Shown one piece after another: positions 58,489-64,000 of a stretch of DNA of 64,000 nt (positions are counted from its first letter, which is position 1; each line of letters starts with the position of its first letter). Origin of the DNA: Aurantiacibacter odishensis (GTDB taxonomy: Bacteria; Pseudomonadota; Alphaproteobacteria; Sphingomonadales; Sphingomonadaceae). The position numbers and the translations under genes were made by a program. Location: assembly GCF_003605195.1 (NCBI RefSeq), contig NZ_QYOS01000025.1, positions 62,001 to 126,000 on the forward strand, in the 5' to 3' direction. Below the pieces are notes generated by a model. The model did not search any database. It was not told where the DNA came from and saw nothing but the letters and a program-made list of their open reading frames with translations.

Positions 58489-59865
58489 ATGGCCAGCACC
58501 AACGCCGACACAGGCGAGCGCGCACGTTTCGACGTTGCCGAATACATCGACAATCGGCCCGTCGGGAAACGCGAGATCGCGACGCTGGTGATCGTTTCCA
58601 TCGTGCTGTTCCTCGATGGTTTCGACATGTATTTTCTCGGCAAGATCCTGCCCGCCATTGCCGAGGGGCTGGGCGGCACGTCCGTCGATATGGCGCCGGT
58701 GGTGAATTACCAGCAGATCGGCATGGCGATTGGGGCCTTTATCATGCCGCCGCTGGCCGACCGTATCGGCAGGAAGCCGGTGCTGGGACTATGCCTTTCG
58801 GTGTTCGGATCGCTGACGCTGTGGGCCGCGTGGTCCACCAGTTTCGACATGCTCGCCATCCTGCGCGGCGTGGCCGGCATCTTCTTTGCTGCCATGCTCC
58901 CCATCGGCCTCGCCCTGCTTTCCGAGAGCACGCCCAAGAAACGGCGCGCGCTGTTCATGTCGATTGCACTGGTATGCTTTTCCGGCGGCAACCTCGGCAG
59001 CGGGATCATGGTGAACCAGTTCCTCGATGAGCTGGGCTGGGAGGGCTTCTTCATCGTCGGCGGCGTGGTGCCGCTCGCCGCGCTTCTGTTTTTGCTGTTC
59101 ATTCCCGAGAGCCTGTCTTTCCGCGTGAACCGCAACGGCCGCGACCCGCGCATTGCCGAGGCGATCCGTCGGCGTAGTCCCGAGGTGCAACTGGCCGAGG
59201 ATACCGAGTTCTACATGGGCGACCAGGCGGAAGTCTCGAAATACGGCCCGCTCGCCATGTTCGGCTCGCGCTACCGGGTGCAGACGATCCTGCTGTTCGC
59301 GCTGTGCTTCTTCAGCCTCGGCAACATCGCGTTGCTGGCGAATTACCTCGCCACCTTCCTGTACGAATTCGCGGACCTCTCGCTGGAGGTCTTCGCCTTC
59401 TACATGATCATCGGCTACTTCGGCGGCGCGTCGGGCACGCTGGTGATGGGCTGGCTGATGGACCGGATGAATCCCTACTGGCTCATCACCGCCTACTTCG
59501 TGATCGATGCCGTGGCGATCTTCTCGCTGGGCCAGATTCCGCCGCAGCTTGCCGTCGCTTTCGTCACCGCGCTGGTGGTGTGGAACTTCGCGCAGGTCGG
59601 CGGGCAGACCGGCATCAACAACCTCGCAACGCTCAGCTACCCGCCGGAAATGCGCTCCAGCGGGATCGGCTGGGCGGGCGGTTTCGGGAGGCTGGGCGGC
59701 ATTGCCTTCCCGGCGCTGGGCGGGCTGGCGCTGGCGGCGGCCATGCCGCTGGAGGCGATCATGACGGTGACGGCGATCCCGGCTCTGGTGATCGCCGCAC
59801 TGGTGTTCGCGCTGGGCGTGGTGAACGGCGGCGTGATCGGCGGACGGCAGGGCGCCAAGGCGTAG
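58489..59865 (+). CDS. MFS transporter, aromatic-acid:H+ symporter (AAHS) type
   Basis: A 458-residue, 12-helix major facilitator. The FLDGFDMYFLGKILPAIAE segment in helix 1 is the AAHS-type D-G-F-D signature, and ADRIGRKPVL gives the loop 2-3 motif. Relatives import benzoate or hydroxybenzoates, but no aromatic-degradation genes surround it here. GGGAGAGGAC precedes the ATG. Confidence 0.85.
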   Translation: MASTNADTGERARFDVAEYIDNRPVGKREIATLVIVSIVLFLDGFDMYFLGKILPAIAEGLGGTSVDMAPVVNYQQIGMAIGAFIMPPLADRIGRKPVLGLCLSVFGSLTLWAAWSTSFDMLAILRGVAGIFFAAMLPIGLALLSESTPKKRRALFMSIALVCFSGGNLGSGIMVNQFLDELGWEGFFIVGGVVPLAALLFLLFIPESLSFRVNRNGRDPRIAEAIRRRSPEVQLAEDTEFYMGDQAEVSKYGPLAMFGSRYRVQTILLFALCFFSLGNIALLANYLATFLYEFADLSLEVFAFYMIIGYFGGASGTLVMGWLMDRMNPYWLITAYFVIDAVAIFSLGQIPPQLAVAFVTALVVWNFAQVGGQTGINNLATLSYPPEMRSSGIGWAGGFGRLGGIAFPALGGLALAAAMPLEAIMTVTAIPALVIAALVFALGVVNGGVIGGRQGAKA

Positions 59866-59873
59866 GAACCGCG

Positions 59874-60266
59874 TCAGCCGAGCGGCTGAACCAGTTCGAT
59901 CTCGTGCCCCTGTGGTGATTTCAGCATCGAGACGATCACACCGCCGACGTCGAGCGGATCCATCAGCGATGTCGCACCCGATTGCACCGCATGGGCATGG
60001 CTGGCGGCGATATCGTCGCAGACCAGGCCAAGAGGGCCGTGGCCCGGCCCCACGGAAACGTCGCGCGCTGGCTTGCTCTCCACCAGCATCAGGCTCGGTC
60101 CCGCCTCAGCCTGTCCCGGCAGCGCCATGATATGCTCGACGAAGCTGTCCTCGTCGTAGGTCTGCGTCACGGCGAAGCCGAAGGCGTCCTCCCAGAAGGT
60201 GCGCGCCGCGTTTGCATCGGGCACGTTCAGCTTGAAGAAGGCCAGCCGGGCCGCGGGTATTGTCAT
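59874..60266 (-). CDS. VOC-family protein
   Basis: A 130-residue glyoxalase-superfamily protein (MTIPAARLAFFKLNVPDANAA at the start; GHEIELVQP at the end, whose Glu is a usual ligand position). GGGGAGACAC precedes the ATG at 60266; further upstream in-frame codons overlap the flippase promoter region and are not used. It converges on the MFS gene with 8 bp between. The substrate is unknown. Confidence 0.85.
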   Translation of the reverse strand: MTIPAARLAFFKLNVPDANAARTFWEDAFGFAVTQTYDEDSFVEHIMALPGQAEAGPSLMLVESKPARDVSVGPGHGPLGLVCDDIAASHAHAVQSGATSLMDPLDVGGVIVSMLKSPQGHEIELVQPLG

Positions 60267-60351
60267 GGTCGTGTCTCCCCTCCCGGTTACATGTGCCGCG
60301 CGCAGTTGGCTTTTGCAATTCCCGTCGCCGTGGGGCAGGGGCGGGGGCATC

Positions 60352-61605
60352 ATGATGCGTCGTGCGCTACAGAACACCGGCTGGCTGATGGGCGCGCGCG
60401 GAATCAACGCGGTGCTCAGCCTCGTCTACCTCGCCCTGGCCACGCGGGCGCTGGGGCTGGAAGGCTTCGGCCAGTTCGTGATCGCCTTCACCTTCGCGCA
60501 GCTCGTGGTGGGCTTCACCAGCTTCCAGACGTGGCAGGCCGTCGTGCGCTGGGGACAGGACGAAGACGGGCGCAACACCGCGACCGGCTATGCCCTCGCG
60601 CTGGATGCGGTGACGATCACTGTCGGAACGATAGCTGCGGCGCTGATACTCGCACTGGCCGGGGACTGGCTGCCGATCTCGTCCGAATTGCGTCTCCCGA
60701 CTTTCCTGTTCACGCTGGTCTCACTCCTCTCGATCCGCTCGACCCCCACCGGCCTGCTGCGCGTACACGACAGGTACGCGCGCGCCGCCGCCGCCGATGC
60801 CACCACCAGCGTAATGCGCGCAGCGGGCGCTGCCGTGGTCGCCTTCACCGCGCCAAGCATCGCCGCTTTCATCGTAGTCTGGGGCATTGCCGAGATCGCG
60901 ACAGCCGCGATGTACTGGCGCATGGCCGGGCAGACCGAGACGATCCGCTGGCGCCGCTTCAGCCTCACCCGCCTGCCGAAAGAGCAGGCCGCGCTAACCG
61001 GAGGCACATGGAGTTTCGTGATCGGTACTTCGCTCACCGGAATGCTCACGATCGCCAGCCGCCAGTTGCTCGTGCTGCTGGTGGGCGCGTTCGGCGGCGC
61101 GGCGCTGGCAGGCATTTACCGCGTAGCGGCGCAACTGGGCGAGGGGCTGCTGAAGCTGGCACAGGCGCTACTGCGCGCCGTCTATCCCGAACTCGTGCGC
61201 AATCCCGAAAGCGCGCGCAAGCTGGCGGGCAAGATGACGAAGCTCGCTATCGTCACCGGCGTGATCGTGGTGGGCTTTGGCCTGATTGCTGGCGAATGGA
61301 TCATCGTTGCCATCGCGGGCAGCGCCTTCCTTGCCGCCTACTGGCCGATGATCATCCTCGCCGCCGCCGCCGCGCTTGAACTGGCAGGGGCCAGCGTTGA
61401 AGCGCTGCTGCTGGCGTACGGCAAGGCCATCACCAACTTCCTGTTGCGCGGCATTCCTACCGCAATCGGCCTCGCTGCGCTGCCGTGGCTGATCGACTGG
61501 CTGGGCGCGGCAGGCGCGGCGCTGGTGGTGCTGGGCACAAGCGTGTTCGCTGTCACCGGCTTCGTGCTGGCGACGCGGACGGGTGTGGGCGAAGGTCAGG
61601 GATAG
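60352..61605 (+). CDS. Polysaccharide/lipopolysaccharide flippase-like membrane protein
   Basis: A 417-residue protein with 12-14 predicted helices, of the MOP-superfamily PST (Wzx-like) type that translocates lipid-linked glycans. N-terminal NTGWLMGARGINAVLSLVYLALATRALGLEGFGQF is typical. ATG at 60352 (MMRRALQNTG) has GGGGG upstream. Isolated from other glycan genes here, apart from the GT4 gene far upstream. Its TAG is immediately followed by the duplicated tRNA-Gln 3' end. Confidence 0.82.
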   Translation: MMRRALQNTGWLMGARGINAVLSLVYLALATRALGLEGFGQFVIAFTFAQLVVGFTSFQTWQAVVRWGQDEDGRNTATGYALALDAVTITVGTIAAALILALAGDWLPISSELRLPTFLFTLVSLLSIRSTPTGLLRVHDRYARAAAADATTSVMRAAGAAVVAFTAPSIAAFIVVWGIAEIATAAMYWRMAGQTETIRWRRFSLTRLPKEQAALTGGTWSFVIGTSLTGMLTIASRQLLVLLVGAFGGAALAGIYRVAAQLGEGLLKLAQALLRAVYPELVRNPESARKLAGKMTKLAIVTGVIVVGFGLIAGEWIIVAIAGSAFLAAYWPMIILAAAAALELAGASVEALLLAYGKAITNFLLRGIPTAIGLAALPWLIDWLGAAGAALVVLGTSVFAVTGFVLATRTGVGEGQG

Positions 61606-61635
61606 ATGGCTGGGGTGGCAGGGATCGAACCTGCG
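61606..61635 (-). repeat. Duplicated 3' end of tRNA-Gln (30 bp)
   Basis: These 30 bp are identical to 61672-61701, the T arm, 3' acceptor strand and CCA of the intact tRNA-Gln. The copy lies 36 bp beyond the tRNA's 3' end, directly at the stop of the flippase gene. Such copies mark sites where integrating elements recombine with tRNA genes. No integrase or element is present, so it is a scar or local duplication. Confidence 0.75.
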
Positions 61636-61672
61636 CCACCCGAACACACCGGGCATGTTTCCGCAGGAAATA

Positions 61673-61747
61673 TGGCTGGGGTGGCAGGGATCGAACCTGC
61701 GAATGTCGGTACCAAAAACCGATGCCTTACCACTTGGCTACACCCCA
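61673..61747 (-). tRNA. tRNA-Gln (anticodon TTG)
   Basis: A 75-nt cloverleaf with encoded CCA folds fully: acceptor TGGGGTG/CACCCCA, D stem GCC/GGC, anticodon stem TCGGT/ACCGA with the loop TTTTGGT (anticodon TTG), T stem GCAGG/CCTGC with the TTCGATC loop, discriminator G. All stems are complete, so it is expected to be functional. Confidence 0.97.
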
Positions 61748-61809
61748 GCAGGAGCGCGCTCATATAGCGGGCCGCGCGCGCGGCGCAACCCGCCCCTTTT
61801 GCCTAACTC

Positions 61810-62676
61810 TCAAACATTCGCGCGCTTGCGCACGCGATCGAACAGGCTCTTGTCCTCGACATTGCCGAAATCGGCGGCACTGTGGCGTTCGGGCATGGCC
61901 TCGGTGTTCACCAGCCGCCCGCGGATCGCCGCGGGGCGGGCGTCGATTTCCTTCACCCAGCGGCCCACGTTCTCGTATTCGTGCAGCGAGAGGAACCTGT
62001 CCGATCCGCTGTAGGCGCCGTGGTAGAGGTTCCCCAGCCACGGGTAGGCGGCGATATCGGCGATGGTCAGTTCGTCTCCTGCCAGGAAGTTCGTCTTCGT
62101 CAGCTGGTTGTTCGCTACGTCGAAGATGCGCTTCGTTTCCATCGAATAGCGGTTGATAGGGTATTCGTATTTCTCGGGCGCATATTCGTAGAAGTGGCCG
62201 AAGCCGCCCCCGATGAAGGGGGCGGTGCCCATCTGCCAGTTGAGCCAGCTAAGCGTTTCGGCGCGGGCCGGATTGGTCTTTGGCAGCAGGTAGTCGAACT
62301 TCTCCGCCAGGTGCTGCAGGATCGCGCCGCTCTCGAAAACGCGGAAAGGCGTGTCGCCCGACCGGTCGAGAAGGGCGGGAATCTTGGAATTGGGATTGAG
62401 ATCGACGAAACCCGACCAGAACTGCTCGCCTTCGAAGATCTTGATCATCCACGCATCGTATTCCGCCTCGGCATAGCCGCGTTCCAGCAGCTCCTCGAAC
62501 ATGATGGTGACTTTCACGCCGTTGGGCGTGCCCAGCGAATAGAGCTGGAAGGGATGCTCGCCCACCGGCAGCTCCTTCTGCTCGCGCGCGCCGGCCGTGG
62601 GGCGATTGATGCCGGAAAATTTCCCGCCGTTCTCCTCCGGCTGCCAGACTTCTGGCGGGGTGTAGACATCGGACAT
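61810..62676 (-). CDS. yghU: YghU-type glutathione-dependent disulfide-bond oxidoreductase
   Basis: A 288-residue GST-superfamily protein of the YghU/YfcG group. It has an N-terminal thioredoxin-like GST domain (QLYSLGTPNGVKVTIMFEE; NPNSKIPALLD with the cis-Pro, then FESGAILQHLAEKF) and a helical C-terminal domain (FLAGDELTIADIAAYPW). YghU binds two glutathiones and reduces disulfides. An ATG starts it. The promoter probably lies in the short gap toward the topoisomerase gene. Confidence 0.9.
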   Translation of the reverse strand: MSDVYTPPEVWQPEENGGKFSGINRPTAGAREQKELPVGEHPFQLYSLGTPNGVKVTIMFEELLERGYAEAEYDAWMIKIFEGEQFWSGFVDLNPNSKIPALLDRSGDTPFRVFESGAILQHLAEKFDYLLPKTNPARAETLSWLNWQMGTAPFIGGGFGHFYEYAPEKYEYPINRYSMETKRIFDVANNQLTKTNFLAGDELTIADIAAYPWLGNLYHGAYSGSDRFLSLHEYENVGRWVKEIDARPAAIRGRLVNTEAMPERHSAADFGNVEDKSLFDRVRKRANV

Positions 62677-62853
62677 GGGCGTTCTCCTGCAATCGTGTGT
62701 TGGCGCGCAACATGGGTCGTGGGCGCGGGCGCTGCAAGAAAGCTATCCTTGGGGAAGGGGCCAGTCGCGCTTTCTCGTCCGCGATGGCGGGGCACCCGGT
62801 CTTTCGTCCAGCCTGCGGAACCGCCCGCCATATCAGGCCGTTATCCGCGCACC

Positions 62854-63870
62854 ATGGCAACGCGCCCTTCCAACCTCATCCATGTGGATGACAGCCTGCC
62901 CGGCATCACCCGCAAGGGGGCAGGCAAGGGTTGGGCCTACTACGATCCCGACGGCACGCTGATCACCGACCGGGCGGAGAAGCAGCGCCTCAACGCCATC
63001 GCCCTGCCGCCCGCCTATATCGATGCGTGGTATTGCCCTGTCCCCAACGGCCATATCCTGGCAACCGGCGTGGATGCGCGCGGGCGCAAGCAGTATCGCT
63101 ACCACCCCGAATTCCGCATCTGGCGCGAGAGCGAGAAGTTCGACGGATGCGTCGCTTTCGGCGAAAGCCTGCCGCTGCTGCGCAAGCGCGTGGAACAGGA
63201 CATGCGCGCACGCGGCGTCCACCGGGAGCGGGCGATCGCCAGTGTCGTGCGCCTGCTGGACCTTGGCGCGATCCGCGTCGGCAACACCAGTTACGCCCGC
63301 GAGAACCGCAGCTTCGGCGCAACCACGCTGCGCCGCCGCCACGCCGAACTGACCGGGCGGACGCTGCGCCTGCGCTTTACCGGCAAGGGCGGCAAGGAGC
63401 GCGACATGGAACTGTCCGACGATGCGCTGGCCGCCTGCGTGCGCAAGATGCAGGACCTGCCCGGCCAGCACCTGTTCTGCTGGGTGGACGAGGACAGCGC
63501 CGTGCACGAAGTCAGTTCGGGCGACGTCAACGCCTACCTGGGCGAGACGACGGGCGAAGCTTTCACCGCCAAGAACTTCCGCACCTGGCACGCCAGCGTG
63601 ATGGCCCTGCGCCTGCTGGGAGAGGCGGACGAGGTGCTGACGATCAAGGCCGTGCTGGAACGGGTGGCGGAATACCTCGGCAACACGCCTGCCGTGACGC
63701 GCAAGAGCTATGTCCACCCGGCGGTGATAGACCTGATCGCGCGGCAGGAGGAATGGCGCGCGTCGCTGAAACTGCCGCGCCGCACGCAGTATCAGAACCG
63801 CTGGGAACGCGCCCTGCTGGAACTGCTGGAAGCCTCCCCCGCGGCGGAGGAACTGCTGGCGGCGGCCTGA
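62854..63870 (+). CDS. DNA topoisomerase IB
   Basis: A 338-residue type IB topoisomerase of the bacterial/viral group that relaxes supercoils through a 3'-phosphotyrosine. The C-terminal catalytic domain has GNTSYARENRSFGATTL, KGGKERDMEL (Arg/Lys of the active site), KNFRTWHAS and the tyrosine in TRKSYVHPAV. ATG at 62854; longer in-frame extensions run antisense to yghU. It is a scattered accessory enzyme in proteobacteria. Confidence 0.93.
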   Translation: MATRPSNLIHVDDSLPGITRKGAGKGWAYYDPDGTLITDRAEKQRLNAIALPPAYIDAWYCPVPNGHILATGVDARGRKQYRYHPEFRIWRESEKFDGCVAFGESLPLLRKRVEQDMRARGVHRERAIASVVRLLDLGAIRVGNTSYARENRSFGATTLRRRHAELTGRTLRLRFTGKGGKERDMELSDDALAACVRKMQDLPGQHLFCWVDEDSAVHEVSSGDVNAYLGETTGEAFTAKNFRTWHASVMALRLLGEADEVLTIKAVLERVAEYLGNTPAVTRKSYVHPAVIDLIARQEEWRASLKLPRRTQYQNRWERALLELLEASPAAEELLAAA

Positions 63871-63936
63871 CCTTGCCACGCGCCTGTCACGAAAGAGTCG
63901 CCGTCTCGTAACAAAACTCGTGTCTTGCACGAGCGC

Positions 63937-64000
63937 ATGACCCGCATCGCCATCCTTGCCAGCGCCGCCGCTCTATTCGCCATGCCGAGCCTCGCCCATG
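63937..64000 (+). CDS. N-terminus of an exported protein (truncated by window edge)
   Basis: From ATG at 63937 the frame reads MTRIAILASAAALFAMPSLAH, an evident signal peptide, and is open to the window end. The mature protein lies outside. The 66-bp gap before it carries CTGTCAC and AT-rich bases, but nothing decisive. Confidence 0.55.
   Translation, partial: MTRIAILASAAALFAMPSLAH

Noticed and set aside
61606-61747. Prophage or genomic island at tRNA-Gln
   Set aside because: There is only a short duplication. No integrase, phage gene or composition shift lies between or beside the copies.
61583-62014. Plus-strand frame encoding repeated GWQGSNLR peptides
   Set aside because: It is translated from the tRNA-Gln gene and its duplicated 3' end on the wrong strand, a known source of false proteins.
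63880-63930. Possible Pho box before the truncated exported protein
   Set aside because: Only one CTGTCAC half-site is clear. The second repeat of the box is not recognisable, and the gene identity is unknown.

Overview
This window is a stretch of ordinary, gene-dense, high-GC chromosome from an alphaproteobacterium. It most probably belongs to Sphingomonadales, in the Erythrobacteraceae/Sphingomonadaceae range. The pointers are a Ros/MucR regulator with a CLED rather than CxxC finger, DUF1489 and DUF3617 proteins, a TIGR02281-type aspartic protease, a plant/alphaproteobacterial-type GshA, a class II DAHP synthase, an L21 protein with a long lysine/alanine tail, and the block tsaB-rimI-mucR-fur-plsC-miaB-phoH-ybeY-corC. 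The assignment is inference from gene content, since no rRNA is present. No phage, transposase, plasmid gene or CRISPR array was seen.

Layout. 1-8.1 kb: a truncated membrane protein, an Fnr-type regulator, a lipoprotein, rplU-rpmA, a GNAT acetyltransferase, a di-iron hydrolase divergent from a TetR regulator, ygfZ, a patatin-like protein, pyrC and rarD. 8.1-8.4 kb: the largest non-coding gap, with a candidate small RNA. 8.4-22.6 kb: astD, a DUF3617 protein, selO, a hydrolase-glycosyltransferase pair, a YfgM-like protein with bamB, a methyltransferase-like membrane protein, ubiA, rsmE, gshA, and a soxR/VOC pair divided by a near-consensus SoxR box. 22.6-29.6 kb: smc, two DsbA-like proteins, dciA and mutY. 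29.7-38 kb: a serine hydrolase-nudC-FrnE run, small orphan genes, DUF1489, a cyclase, a methyltransferase, mgtE and a cyclophilin.

38-48.9 kb is almost entirely minus strand: a SnoaL-like protein, a LysR regulator, then corC, ybeY, a low-GC membrane orphan, phoH, miaB, plsC, fur, mucR, rimI, tsaB, a RutE-like reductase and nfuA. 49-64 kb: an M16 protease, a class II DAHP synthase, a MASE1-PAS-GGDEF cyclase, egtB-egtD (ergothioneine), an aspartic protease, an MFS transporter, a VOC protein, a polysaccharide flippase, tRNA-Gln with a duplicated 3' end, a YghU-type GST, topoisomerase IB and the start of an exported protein.

Shared themes are thiol and redox chemistry (gshA, egtBD, soxR with its VOC target, YghU, three DsbA-fold proteins, nfuA) and RNA/ribosome maturation (rplU-rpmA, rsmE, miaB, ybeY, tsaB, rimI). 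I found no clear new multi-gene system. The best leads are non-coding: a promoter-to-terminator small-RNA candidate at 8.23-8.41 kb, the SoxR operator, terminator-like hairpins just upstream of rplU and fur, and the tRNA-Gln 3'-end duplication. Coding starts were placed by ribosome-binding sites and family length, so several differ from the longest possible open frame.
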